From Chloranthus sessilifolius (lineage: Eukaryota > Streptophyta > Magnoliopsida > Chloranthales > Chloranthaceae): 64,000 nucleotides of DNA. Location of the stretch: NCBI GenBank assembly GCA_021018995.1, contig CM037586.1, positions 145,618,060-145,682,059 on the forward strand, written 5' to 3'. The notes beneath the pieces are model-generated. The model saw only the letters and a list, made by a program, of their open reading frames with translations, did not search any database and was not told where the DNA came from. Of the stretch, positions 44,104-56,271 are shown in pieces. The position numbers were made by a program, and so were the translations under genes. Within the stretch, counting starts at the first letter, position 1. Every line of letters begins with the position of its first letter.

Positions 44104-47100
44104 TTAGCCAAGAAAAGAACAAAAACGAGATTAAAACAAATCTATTCATAAATAATAAAATAAAAAAATAAAAAAAAGAGATTAACACAAATACCACCAA
44201 AAGAATTATTGAATATGATTATCTAAAAGAATAAATTATAATTTATTTTAGAAGCCGGCCACTATGTGCCCGGGTATAATTTCTCTTCACCAATTGTTGG
44301 TTGGAAATCATGTGACGTCACGCGTCCATCTCGAGAATTGGGTTCAAGGGCAATTTAAGCGAGATTGATCAGATTTGATTTAAAAAAATATTTTTTCTAA
44401 TAATATTTCTATGTTAAAATTGTGGTCATCAAAGTTAAGAAAAATTAATGTACCAAAGTTTTAGAGAGTTATTATATTTTTAATCTATCAAACGAGGGCA
44501 AAACGTTAAAAAATAATTATTATATTTTTAAATCACATGTCCGGTAACTAATCAACTCAAAACCAGAGTTGTTTTCGATTGATAATGCCCCGTGGCATGT
44601 GACATGCAACCGGCGTCTACTTTCCTTTACCTTTTGTTTATTAATTATCTTTTAAGTACTCATGTTTAGTTTATTAATCACGCACCTAAAATAGTCATGA
44701 TTAGAGGAGAGATGTCATCTTTTTAGAGATTAGATTTCTTTCACCCATCCATTCTATCTATTTTTTTTTTTCGTTTTTTTATTTTTTTTTTCTTCGGTGA
44801 TACTAGATTCAAGCTAGCTATTCATGATGAAGATAGAAAGGGAATATTTTACGACACCAATAATTATTATTCTATTTGTAAAGGACGAGGAGTGAGACCC
44901 TGTAATTATTATTTTATTAATAAAAGGATAATAATTTATAAAAGGTGAGGAGTGGGACCCCACAAAACCCCCCACAAAACTTCAAACTCACCAAACAAAT
45001 AAACGAAATCGTCTAAATTTTTCACATGGTGTACGGCTGCATTGCAAATGTTACATTGGGGTGACGTCTGCAGTGGGAAATTATACATTATTAGAGATCC
45101 TAAATTTCAAATTTATTCTCACGTCGTCATCAATCAAACCGTGTCATATAGTGTTAGAGGTCCGAAATTTGATATTTATTTTCACCTAATTCTTTATAGC
45201 CATAATTACCCAAAATTTCTTTTTTTCATTTTTCAATTCTATAATCTCATATTTTTGAAGTGGAAGCTTCCATGGGAGATCACGATGCCTGTAAAATATT
45301 CTATATATTATATGTATGGGATCGATCGTGTATAATGTTGAAAGTTTCTATTTTTGGTGGCCGTTATTATGGTCAATCCGTTGACCGGTGAATGGTGTAA
45401 GATCAATCTTAAAATGTGTAGTTGCTAATTCGGTGAATTTGAAGAGAATAAGCAACTAATAGTTAAGTATTTTAGTTATAGTATAATTGTGATTTCTAAT
45501 CACAATATAATTAGTAATTCAAATCCTTAATGGGAAATGACTCTTTGACTATAAATATAAAGGGTGCTTAGTCCCAATGATTGTTCGACACAATTCAATC
45601 CTTCCTATTAGCAAAAGCTTCCCTATTGTGCTAGAAGATATTGAGGGCGAGGAGATCGTCAAAGATTGGCAATCCACCATTAATGACTAACATTCAGGGT
45701 GCACACATATGTATTTAATGTATGAATTGTTGATTTATTGCATCATATTCAACCAGTTTTAAAACGTGGATTAGGAAATGTAGAGTATAATCTATGTTCC
45801 TTCAATCAGTGATGTTAGCCTTAGCTTCTAGGAATACTTGGAGTTTTTGGATGCAAACTCGAGATAAATTAATCACTAAGTGAGACGTAGAGTTGCAAAA
45901 TGTGCGTTAAATTGAAATTATTATATTATTTGTTTTAGTCTATTGAGATCTTAGGAAAGACCTGTTTCTCTTCATTCAAAATCTTAAGCATCTACGTCTT
46001 TTCCTTATGGTCTCTGTTTGTTTTCAAGTTTGAAGAAGACGATTAACACGTGGCCATCATCTTTGATGTGGCATTTCATATTTCTTATATTATGATTTTG
46101 TACATCAAAATGGCAAAAAGAAACGGGAGAGATATAAGGGTATGGATATGGATCAACTTGCCACGCTTGTCCTTCAGGCTCAATTTTGACTCATATTTTT
46201 TCTTATTCTTTTCGAACCTCTTCTGGGCTATTTATAGGTCCGATTTTCGGACATTATATATGAATTTTAATTTTCTCAAATATTTCGGATATGTTTTTGA
46301 GGTCTATTTTTGAAAAAGAGCTCTCTATTATGACATTTGACATGATCTGATGCCCTTTTGATAATTTTTAATTAGATAATTATTATATTTTTGAGTGTCT
46401 TGAATTAGGGTCGGGTATTGGAGGTTGTGCTCTAGCACCAAGGCTGGTACTTACATAATATTACCTATGATTATTATTAGTTTTGGCACAATGACTCACA
46501 ACACGAATTAGATTTTGTTACTTGCATATCTTAAGTGGCTTATTTATTTTATTATTATTTAATCACTTTTGGATCATCTAAAATATTATCAAACCCAAAT
46601 AGAAAATATGGCTTGGAAGGATTCTTCTGTCCAATAGTGATGATCTATCTAATGTCATAGTTTTCATAGTGACGTTTAGTTTTGTCAAAGACCGTGTTAT
46701 AAATTCAGTGAAAGTGTGCAGTAAACGTTGACATCACAACTTAAGGGATTACTTCTGCCCAACGGTGATGAGTCGTTTAATGTTGTGTGATGGTTATCTT
46801 TTACTATTCATTATTTTGTGTGTGGGTACTGTTAACGTGTTGTGACTCGATCCAACGGGGGTCATAATGATGTAATTAGTACCACAATCAATAATATCAA
46901 TTGAGGAAGCATCTAGTATGTTATGACTCGACCCAACGGAGGATCATAATGATACAAATTATTTTTCAATAAAACCACATTGGTTTTAATTTTATTATAT
47001 TTCTTGACATAATTTAACTCTTACGTAAAACACTATAAATATAATCTTGTGAAATTGATCATTGCTATAGTTGTATGTGGACATAATAAACCCTTAATTA

Positions 47101-47134
47101 TTGTGCAACATTGGACTCATTTTCTATTACTAAT
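44104..47134. other. Upstream flank and probable leader/LTR of element G
   Basis: No coding region is recognised. Two local duplications suggest element leader sequence: ACTTCTGCCCAACGGTGATGA near 46748 resembles 46625, and TGACTCGACCCAACGGAGG near 46925 resembles 46851. A clear LTR boundary or primer site for G was not found. Confidence 0.4.
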
Positions 47135-47516
47135 ATGATTGGTGGAATTAAACTTTTGAGTGGCTCGAATTATGACAAATGGAAGGAACAAGTTGTAATT
47201 ATTTTAGGCTGCATGGATCTTGACTATGCTATATGATCTGATAAACCCAAGCTGCTCACTGCGGATGCCTCAGCTGAGGATCTGACAGTGAATAATACGG
47301 ATTTTGAAAAATTGGATAAATCACAAATCGTATGAGTCTCATGATTATAAAGAGTTTCATTACTGATGCGATCCAGAGAGGTATTCCTGACTTGCACAAT
47401 ACAAAGGAATACATGAAAGCTATTCAGGAATAATTTCAAGAGACTTCTAAGACACTTGCTAGTAGTCTTATTGTTAAAATAGGAACCATAAAATACGATG
47501 GTCATAGTGGCATACG
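47135..47516 (+). pseudogene. gag: gag N-terminal part of copia element G
   Basis: From ATG 47135 the frame reads MIGGIKLLSGSNYDKWKEQV, the standard copia gag opening, with several stops and a frameshift before AIQ.QFQET and IKYDGHSG (about 47420-47510). It stops at 47516, where element B is inserted, and resumes at 60752. Confidence 0.75.
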
Positions 47517-48099
47517 TGTAATATCCCAAAAAATCATGTTAAACAGTGACCTCGGGATTCGTGCCTGATTGGTCACAGGTTTTACCAATTAAGAGTTCAA
47601 TAGCTAGCATAGAGTGTGATGAACGGATTAGATGTGATAAATTGATTGACTGTGTGGTGTGTGATGTAAATGTGAAGCCACATACACCTATCGCGGTGCA
47701 TGTGCTCAACACACAAGTGAGAGGAGAGATAAAAAGGTTTAATAACCCTAAATTTGTGTTTTGGGTTATTGAGAGAGAAGTAAAGAAGAGAGAGAGAGGA
47801 GTAAAGAAGGGTTGAGCAAGGAGTTATTGTGGGTGATTGGAAGGGGGATTCAAGCATTAAAGAGACCGATTCAACGCAAAGGATTCATTCAAGCCAAAGC
47901 TGGAACCCTAGCCTTTCCAACCACTTGATTTAAATCAATTTGAGATTGATTGAAGGTAAAAAATTTTGTAGATTAAATGCATAGATTAAAAGGTTAGATT
48001 GTAGTTAGAAATTGTTTAAAGTATAGGATAAAGGCTTAGAAAAATGGAGGAAAAAGTAAGGGAAAAGATTGGGAAGGACAGCCAAAAGGGGGCTGAATC

Positions 48100-48570
48100 T
48101 GGTCATTTCGATTAATCGAAAATGAGTTTCGATTAATCGATTTTGGCCAAGAAGTTGAATAGTCAGAGGACCCCGATCTCAATTAATCGAATTGAGTTTC
48201 GATTAATCGACCTTGAATTTCGATTAATCGATTAATCGACTGAGAACCTACAGTGAACTCCAGTGGAGAAAATAAAAGAGCTTGGAGAAATTGACTAATC
48301 GAAATGAGAGTTCGATTAATCAATTTAGAATTTCGATTAATCGATTTGGGATCGATTAATCGATTTTGGAAACTCGATTACTCGAATTGAGAATCGACTG
48401 GATAGAATGGAGAATTTCGATTAATCGAATGGGGATTCGATTAATCGAATGGGAATCTCGATTAATTGATTTGAGAATCGATTAATCGATATTCAATTTT
48501 GATTAATCGATTTTAGAAATCGATTAATCGAATCAGATTCGATTAATCAATTTTGGAGTTCGATTAATCA
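48100..48570 (+). repeat. TCGATTAATCGA palindrome array in the 5' LTR of B
   Basis: About twenty exact or one- to two-base-variant copies, typically 18-30 bp apart, often extended to TTTCGATTAATCGAAA. Spacers are not conserved among themselves. Confidence 0.95.
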
Positions 48571-49518
48571 ACTGTCAGTTTTTGTTGACTTTTGAGTTTG
48601 ACTTTAAGATTCTTGGAGGGTCTTGGACCTTCTTTATTACATCTTTAGTGATGTATTTCGCATGTTATGTGGTACCATAGGTGGTACGTGTGAGCTTGGG
48701 CACAAGGAGCCACGTGGGACCTCGATGCATGATCAAACAGAGACTTGAGGTAGGGAACACCTTGAACATGTACTTTATTTTGCAAGAGCATGTATGTAGT
48801 GATATAGAATTCAATTCAAACTGTTTTTACTGCTTAAGAGTTTGTAAAAAGTGTGTGTGTGTGACATCAATAAGAGTAATTGTAATGAGCCATCCCCAGG
48901 GGATGAGGAAGTAAAGAGATAAGAGCATCAGGTGTGATGCAAGTGAATGAATACATCCCAGGGATGTATCCAAGATTGAATCATGTTTGATAGGGCCTAA
49001 CTGATATAAGATAGCACACTTACACGGTGAATAACTATATGTAAAGCACCTGATATTATTGTTATTTGAGGTTTGATAGGGTACCCCACCGACGTGGCGG
49101 GATATCCACGACTGACGCGGCATGATATCCGTGACCGATACGGCGATAAAACCGTAGGCCAGTGCGGAGGCTTATCCGTACACAGTAAGCACACCCCAGG
49201 GGTGTTGAGTTGAGACAAGTGAAATCCCTCCACCAATCCCCAGGGGAAAGGGGCTTGGGTACTATTTGTATTCCTAGGGAATACTTTTAAAACTGTCTAT
49301 ATAGATGACGATGATGGGTATCTCATCGGGGCTCGATGCTATATTGCTCGGGGATTACTTAAGTTGAAAGTTTAAGTTTGCTTTAGGCCTTTTCAGCATC
49401 ATTCATGAATAAGTAAAAGACATGAGTAAACTACCAGTAAAATGTGATTCTTTTCAACTATTTTTCATCAGTAACTGCATAGCCACATCATGCATGGCAT
49501 ATCATGGAATATATGTGA

Positions 49519-49701
49519 GTGATAATTTATATGTTCAACCGTGTTCTGTTCCCTATTGAGCTAGGATGTAGCTCACCCTTTAGACTATACGTCGCAGGTC
49601 CACTACTAGCAGCTGCCGAGGCTTCAGGAGACGTTGACCCAGGTGAGTCGGACCTTGCACCTGGAGACGAGTTGGAGCCACCTCCTGAAGACTTCTTCTA
49701 G
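49519..49701 (+). other. Short LTR-encoded acidic peptide frame in B
   Basis: Sixty codons end in DPGESDLAPGDELEPPPEDF-F and a TAG. The 3' LTR copy keeps the same tail (60319-60387) but has a stop further upstream. The LTR of element F (minus strand) ends a frame with DSDYILEEELETPAEEFFP. Shared pattern: S-D...[DE]-E-L-E-x-P-x-E-[DE]-F-F. Translation is unproven. Confidence 0.45.
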
Positions 49702-50050
49702 AGGACTCCGTTGTGCAGCTTTGAGAGTTTTGAGAGATTTTTGTACGGCTTGATATGCCAAGCCTTGTTTTGATTAAACAATGTATATATATAGATTTGG
49801 GATAATTCTTTTGGGCGAACCATCTGTGATGATTAGCTATCATCGATGGTTCGGATCGGTTCTCCGTTCATGTAGAGGCATGAGGGTAGAACTGTATTTT
49901 GAGAAATGCTTATATAGTAATTTAATTTCGCAACTTCATTTACTATTTCAATTCAATATACCAATGTTCCATGCATAGCTAAGGGGCACGATCAAGATGA
50001 TCGTGCTAATGGCACGGGTTTCGGGGTGTCAAAATATGGGCTATCACAGT

Positions 50051-50064
50051 TGGTATCAAAGCGA
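50051..50064 (+). promoter_or_regulatory. Primer binding site of element B (initiator tRNA-Met type)
   Basis: TGGTATCAAAGCGA lies two bases past the 5' LTR and differs at one position from the usual TGGTATCAGAGC start. Confidence 0.85.
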
Positions 50065-50150
50065 TTTCTTTTAGCAATTCTGACAATCATTCTTTTGTCA
50101 GAACATAGGGACTTCTGCTAACGAAACTTTAGTTTCAATTGTAGCCGTCA

Positions 50151-51526
50151 ATGTCGTCTAGAGGAAGAGGCCGACCAAGGGGAGGCCAACAGAGAAGTTT
50201 GCGTAGTGGAGATGATTATATCTCTCCTACCAATAGAGTGCCTTTAGGAGGTAGTGAGGCCCCAGGGGGCAACAGTAGTAGACAGCAGGATGATGAGGAT
50301 CGAGATCATCAGGATCGAGATCAAAGAGAGCAAGAGAGAGTTAGAGAAAGACAAGAGGATAGAGAGGAGCGACAAAGGATGATGCATACCATGGAGACCA
50401 TGGCAGCTGCCATGGCACAAGAAGCCGCATCCTTTGCTGCTCATGCAGGGAGAGAACAGCAGCCACCTACACCACCTGTAGGACCCGCACTGCCTGTGCC
50501 TTCATCATTCACGGAGTTTAAGAGGATGAGACCTCCTTCATTTTCTGGGCAGGTAGACACGATGGCAGCAAAAAATTGGTTGATGGAAATGGAGAAGGTT
50601 TTTAGTGTGCTGACATGCATGGAGGATGAGAGTGTGAGATGGGCAGCCTACATGTTAGATGGGGAGGCTGGGCCTTGGTAGAAGTCTATGATATGGACTA
50701 GGGCTCAGGAAATCCCGGAGTTGCCCTGGACTTGGGAGGAGTTTGTTGAGGAGTTCAACAAACAATATTTTTCAGAAGTGGTACGAAATCAGCTTGAGAT
50801 TCAATTTCTACAATTGGTGCAAGGGAGAATGACAGTGAGGGAATATGGAGTGGAGTTTCTATGACTACCTGCTTTTGCTCGGACACGCTACCGATGTGAT
50901 AAAGTCCAAAAGGTTTCAGCAAGGTTTGAAGCCTGAGGTTAGGGGAGGAGTAGCTCCATTTCAGTTGAGGACCTATGAAGAGGTCATGAGCAAGGCACTG
51001 GTTGTGGAAGAAGAAAATATAAATAGATATAGACAGAGAGAGCAACAGAGAGGAGGTAATGATCAAGGAAGGTCGGGGAACTACGAATCGGTGAACAAAA
51101 AGCCGAGGTTCGTGACTCAAAATCAGAGACCACAGTTTCAAGGGGGTTTCGGAAGGCCGGCACAATAGCAACACCAACAGAGGTTTCCATTACTTGCGTC
51201 GGGGAGACCTTTACGCTATGAGAGCCCTGCCATGTCTACTGGCGCTATTATCACACAGGGTTCTCGTACAGTTTCTTCCGCGCCTCGAGAGACTTGTGCC
51301 AAGTGTGGCAAGCCTCATAGAACGGTAGATTGCAGAGCAGGGACTAGGGGTTGTTTCCGATGTCGCAAGGTGGGCCACTTGATAAAGGATTGCCCCGAGA
51401 CTGATAAAGGAAAGACGACTTCGGTTGCAGCACCACAACCCATTCAAGCACGAAAGTCGGTCGTTCATGGAAGAGCCTATGCAGTCACTGCTAAGGAAGC
51501 AGGGAACGTGCATGACGTCATCCAAG
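50151..51526 (+). pseudogene. gag: gag of element B
   Basis: ATG 50151 opens MSSRGRGRPRGGQQRS, then a charged region rich in Asp, Arg and Glu (50280-50400) and a Pro-rich hinge. The gag core begins near 50510 (FTEFKRMRPPSFSG, AAKNWLMEMEKVF). A stop at 50679, a frameshift near 50870-50900 and a stop at 51166 break it. Two zinc knuckles close it: CAKCGKPHRTVDC (C-x2-C-x3-H-x4-C, about 51298) and CFRCRKVGHLIKDC (C-x2-C-x4-H-x4-C, about 51355). The last codons run into an intron donor at 51527. It would form the particle. Confidence 0.85.
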
Positions 51527-51693
51527 GTGAGACTCTTTTAAATTAAAGAAATTTCCATTTCATTAAAATTTTAGATAGAGAAGGTGCATTCACTAGGAAT
51601 AGTGTAGTTTCTTTTGCTAAATACTAAATTTATATGTGAATTAGGGGTGTAAATTGATGTGTAAATTATTGTATGTATGAATGTATACTATAG
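51527..51693 (+). other. Putative 167-bp GT-AG intron at the gag/protease boundary of B
   Basis: Starts GTGAGACTC and ends CTATAG. Splicing joins ...DVIQ-G to TLTIYEKGC in phase 1, an expected Tekay-type transition into protease. Without removal, gag ends at the TAA at 51544-51546 and protease lacks its start. The interval is AT-rich with several stops. Confidence 0.7.
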
Positions 51694-53000
51694 GTACTTT
51701 AACTATATATGAGAAGGGATGCTTTGTTGGATATGACGCTAGAGTGTTGATAGACCCAGGGTCTACCCACTCATTCATCACTCCACGTTTTGCCAAGAGG
51801 ATGAAGATTGTTCCAGAGGTGTTGGACTTCGTCCTATCTGTGTCTATTCCGACTGGAGAGTTAGTGGACACGGAGTTAGCTTGCAAATCCATCATTATAG
51901 CAGTTCGAGACTTAGAGGTGCATGAGTTGGAGGCAAAGTTGATACTGCTGGACATGCAAGGGTTTGATGTGATCCTTGGCATGGGCTGGTTGGCGCAGCA
52001 CTATGCAACGGTCGATTGCAAGAACAAGGTCGTCATTTTCAGACCCAACACAAGAAGATCATTTCGGTTTCAAGGAGTGACGTCGTCGTCTATGCCACTG
52101 ATCTCAGCAGTAAGGGCCGAGAAAATGATTAGAAAGGGTTGCAGTGGATACTTGGCTTTCTTAAAAGAGGACAAGGAAGAAAAGAACATCATCTCTGAGA
52201 TAGCAGTTGTGCGAGGCTTCGCCGACGTGTTTCTAGAAGAATTGCCTGGATTACCTCCAGAGAGAGAAGTGGAATTCGCCATTGACTTAGCACCAGGAAC
52301 GGAGCCTATTTCGAAAGCGCCATATAGAATGGCTCCGGCCGAGTTGAAGGAGTTGAAAGAACAACTGCAAGAGCTCATGGACAAGGGGTTTATCAGACCG
52401 AGTGTGTCTCCATGGGGAGCACCGGTCTTGTTTGTCAAGAAGAAAGATGGGTCAATGCGGCTATGCATTGACTATCGACAATTGAACAAACTCACTGTGA
52501 AGAACCGCTATCCTTTGCCTAGAATTGACGATTTGTTCGATCAACTGCAAGGAGTAAGGTATTTTTCCAAGATCGATCTAAGATCTGGATACCATCAGTT
52601 GCGAGTCAAGGCAGAGGATATTCAGAAGACAGCTTTCAGGACACGGTATAGACACTATGAATTCCTTGTGATACCATTTGGGTTGACGAATGCTCCGGCG
52701 TCGTTTATGGATATGATGAATCCAATGTTTAAACCACACTTGGACTCCTGCGTCGTAGTGTTCGTTGATGATATCTTGATATACTCCAAATCCAAGACGG
52801 GACACGAAGAACATTTGAGGATTGCTCTACAGACGCTACGTGAACACCAATTGTATGCCAAACTCAACAAATGTAAGTTTTGGTTGGAAGAGGTTAGCTT
52901 TTTGGGACATGTTGTCTCAAAGCACGGTGTCACTGTAGATCCAGCAAAGATAGAAGCAGTGGTTAAATGGGAGCAGCCAAAGACTGTGACCGATGTCTGA
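51694..53000 (+). pseudogene. pol: Protease and reverse transcriptase of element B
   Basis: The protease loop is [14 protein letters not shown] (about 51745; D-P-G instead of D-S/T-G, common in this clade) and VILGMGWL (about 51970). RT follows: [20 protein letters not shown] (about 52240), [20 protein letters not shown] (about 52395), [11 protein letters not shown] (about 52575), the active site [13 protein letters not shown] (about 52755; FVDD) and [12 protein letters not shown] (about 52893). A TGA at 52998 follows 439 open codons, just before the conserved SFLGLAGYYRRF. It would copy the element RNA. Confidence 0.9.
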
Positions 53001-53560
53001 AGTTTTCTTGGGTTAGCAGGCTATTATCGACGTTTCGTCGAGGGGTTTTCAAAGATATCGGGACCTCTCACATAGCTGACACGAAAGGATTCAAGATTTG
53101 AGTGGAGTGAGCATGAGAGAAGAGTTTTCAAGAACTCAAGACGAGACTCACGTCAGCTCCAGTACTAGCAATTCCTTCAGGCAGTGGAGGATACGCAGTG
53201 TACAGTGATGCGTCATACAATGGTTTGGGTTGTGTGCTCAACCAACACAAGAAGGTGATAGCTTATGGATCAAGACAACTGAAAGAACACGAGAAAAATT
53301 ATCCGACTCATGACTTGGAGCTAGCAGCAGTCATTTTTGCGCTGAAGATTTAGAGACATTACTTGTATGGTGAGACGTTTGAAATTTTCACCGATCATAA
53401 GAGCCTCAGATACCTGTTTACACAGAAAGAACTCAACATGAGACAGCACAGATGGATGGAGTTCCTCAAGGATTATGATTGTTCTATACAGTACCATCCA
53501 GGTAAGGCGAACATAGTAGCCGATGCCTTGAGTCGGAAGGGTTCAGCTCAGTTAGTTTGT
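53001..53560 (+). pseudogene. pol: RT thumb and RNase H of element B
   Basis: SFLGLAGYYRRFVEGFSKIS continues right after the stop; a stop at 53074 and a frameshift near 53130-53150 follow. RNase H is clear from about 53190 ([35 protein letters not shown]), with a TAG at 53350 and [18 protein letters not shown] at about 53388. The tether [13 protein letters not shown] (about 53504) leads to integrase. Confidence 0.85.
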
Positions 53561-54560
53561 TTGATTTTGGGTATGCACCGATGGAAATTATTGGAAGACC
53601 TGGCACTTTATGATGCGAACATTGAGTCGAAAGCTATAGGATCCTTTTTGGCTAACATATCAGTGAAGCCAGTAATATTTGAGCATATCCACGATCTACA
53701 GATGAAAGATCCGACATTAACAAAGATTCATCAAGACGTGATTGAGGGCATCAGGCCGGACTTCTCAGTAAAAGAAGATGGTTATTTATTGTTCAAGGGC
53801 CGTCTCTGCATTCCGGACAATGTCGATCTAAGACGAACGATTCTTGATGAAGCTCATAAGTCAAATTATGCTATCCACCCTGGTAGCACCAAATGTACCA
53901 AGACTTGAAAAAGAACTACTGGTGGAGAGGTTTGAAGCAAGACGTGGCAGAATACGTGTCACGGTGTTTGACTTGTCAGCAGGTGAAGATTGATCATAGA
54001 CATCCTGCTGGACTATTACAGCCTTTACCAATACCAGAATGGAAGTGGGAATCGATCTCGATGGATTTCATTATTGGATTGCCGCGTACTGCCAAGAGAC
54101 ACAATGCCATTTGGGTCGTCGTAGACCGATTGACCAAATCAGCGCACTTTTTGCCGTACAATACGATGTATACGGCAAGAAGATTGGCAGACTTATACAT
54201 GAAGGAGATCGTAAGGTTACACGGGATTCCGAGCAGCATAGTTTCAGATCGTGATCCACTATATATGTCCAAGTTTTGGAAGAAATTTTAAGAAGGAATG
54301 GGAACACGACTAGATTTTAGTTCAGCTTTCCATCCTCAAACTGATGGACAGACAGAGCGAGTGAACCAAGTGATAGAAGACATGCTCAGAGCGTGCATGC
54401 TGGATATGCAAGGATACTGGGATGAGTATTTATCGTTGATCGAATTCGCATACTACAATAGTTTCCAAACGAGCATTGGCATTGTACCGTCTAAAGCTCT
54501 GTATGGACGACGATGCAAATCACCCCTCAATTGGGAAGAAACAGGTGAGAAGTTTATTTT
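53561..54560 (+). pseudogene. pol: Integrase core of element B
   Basis: Zinc-binding segment: [14 protein letters not shown] (about 53850), a frameshift near 53893, then CLTCQQVK (about 53970). The catalytic triad is readable: SMDFIIGLP (about 54060), VSDRDP (about 54245) and Glu in QTERVNQVIED (about 54350). A TAA at 54289 lies between the second Asp and the Glu. FAYYNSFQTSIG and ALYGRRCKSPLNW (about 54500) complete the core. Confidence 0.85.
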
Positions 54561-55107
54561 GGGACCAGAACTACTTGAACACAACTCCATTGTAGTGCGT
54601 ATAATCAGAGAGAGGCTGAAGTCAGCACAGAGCAGACAGAAAAGTTATGCCGACATCAAGCGGACTAGTGTTGACTATAAAGTGGGTGAACACGTGTTTG
54701 TGAAAGTGTCACCTATGAAAGGCGTAATGAGGTTTGGCAAGAGAGGGAAGTTAAGTCCCCGTTATGTTGGACCATTTGAAATTTTGGGGTGCGTAGGTGA
54801 AGTTGCGTATCACATTGGCTTACCACCGCTATTTGATCGGGTACATAATATTTTCCACATATCGATGCTCAGAAAGTATGTGAAGGATCCATCTCATGTG
54901 TTAGGAAGTCAACCTTTGGAGATGTGTGAGGACATGAGCATGATAAAGGAACCAGTGGAAATCTTGGGTCGAAAGGAACAAGTACTGCGCACTAAAGTGA
55001 TTCCCTTAGTGCTTGTTCGATGGAAAAATCATCCGAACGAAGAAGCTACATGGGAACGAAAGGCCGATGTGAAAGAACAATATCCAGCCTTGTTTCCAAC
55101 TACTTGA
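54561..55107 (+). pseudogene. pol: Integrase C-terminus and chromodomain of element B
   Basis: The frame from 54298 continues to TGA 55107. The GPY/F-type module has VGEHVFVKVSPMKG (about 54685, no intron here, unlike element A) and GKLSPRYVGPFEILG (about 54745). The tail RTKVIPLVLVRWKNHPNEEA (about 54990) with TWERKADVKEQYPALF is a chromodomain of the chromovirus type. It would direct integration towards particular chromatin. Confidence 0.85.
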
Positions 55108-55309
55108 GAGTCAAATGTAAACCACAAACATGTTTGTGGAATCTCAACAATACTTATAATTCAATGGAAGTTTTGATCAAAGTGTGACAAAGAAATAAAT
55201 TTTCATATACACATGACCTTGAGGATGTGTTTTGTGGAACTAAGGGTCACTTGATATCATAAACTACCAAGATAAATCAAATAAACAAAGAACTTCAAAA
55301 TCTACAGAA

Positions 55310-56030
55310 ATTGGACAAAACCGATTAATCGAATTTCAAATCGATTAATCGATTTGGAATTTCGATTAATCGATTTTGTTTGATTAGTCGACTGGCATGT
55401 GCCAGTGACTGGAAACTTGAGTAAGAGTTAGAAAATATACAGAATGAAATTTTGATTAACTGATTTCAGGTTCGATTAATCGATTTAGGTTTTTGATTAA
55501 TCGAACTGCATGTTCAATTAATCGAATAGATTGGGAATGTTAGAAGAACTTAGAGGGATTTACTAAAAATTTTGATTAATCGAGGAAGTTTCGATTAATC
55601 AAATAACTTAAGGGACTTATGAAAATTTGAAGTCAGAAAAGCGATTTCGATTAATCGATGTGAAATTCGATTAATCGATTTGAGATTTCGATTAATCGAA
55701 CCATAGTTCGACTAATCGAATAACTTAAGGAATCCTGAAAATTTTGGAAAGGACTGCACGATTTCGATTAATCGAAGTGAATTTTGATTAATCGATTTTG
55801 AAATTTCGATTAATCGAAATGGATTTCGATTAATCGACTGGCTCGCTCCAGTGAACTCAAAAAACTTGAAATTTTAAATGGATACGATTTCGATTAATCG
55901 AAATGGTTTCGATTAATCGATTTTGACTTTCGACTAATCGATTTTGGAAATCGATTAATCGATTTTGCGCGGCTTAACCTAGTTTTGAATCTCGATTAAT
56001 CGACTTTGGATTTCGATTAATCGAGTCGGG
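55310..56030 (+). repeat. TCGATTAATCGA palindrome array upstream of the aORF of B
   Basis: More than twenty copies, exact or with one or two changes, over 720 bp. The core is the same as in the LTRs of B, but the spacers differ, so this is not a simple LTR copy. The last copy ends about 10 bp before a TATA box. Confidence 0.95.
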
Positions 56031-56033
56031 GCT

Positions 56034-56120
56034 TATATATATAAAATTAGGGATTTCACTCCCCATTCGAAATCATTTGAGTTTTTCGTTGGGCACTTTC
56101 TTCTTCTTCTTCTTCTCCAA
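56034..56120 (+). promoter_or_regulatory. Core-promoter-like segment before the aORF of B
   Basis: TATATATATAAAA (56034-56046) is followed 50-70 bp on by a CT-rich run (CTTTCTTCTTCTTCTTCTTC, 56096-56115) and then by ACCCTAGGGTTTG (about 56129), a combination typical of plant promoters and 5' leaders. The aORF ATG is at 56272. Transcription from here is inferred. Confidence 0.55.
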
Positions 56121-56271
56121 CCATCCGACACCCTAGGGTTTGCATTTCCGTTGGTTTTTGGCTCGGATTCAAGTCGTATCGCATCCAAAACCCACAGTAA
56201 ACCCTAAATTCGTATTTTTCTTTCAATTTGAGTTAAAAAAAAAAACCCTAGATTTTGATATTTCACCAAAA

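Larger units (their letters stand above)
47517..50048 (+). repeat. 5' LTR of element B
   Basis: Starts TGTAATATCCC and ends GGGCTATCACA; 2532 bp. It holds about twenty TCGATTAATCGA-type palindromes (48100-48570) and a short open frame (49519-49701) ending in an acidic peptide. Confidence 0.95.

Noticed and set aside
48100-48570. Regular palindromic repeats resembling a CRISPR array
   Set aside because: This is plant LTR DNA, the intervals between palindromes are irregular and degenerate, and there are no cas-like genes.
50041-50064. tRNA gene or tRNA-derived sequence
   Set aside because: Only the short primer-binding match is present; no cloverleaf or internal promoter boxes surround it.
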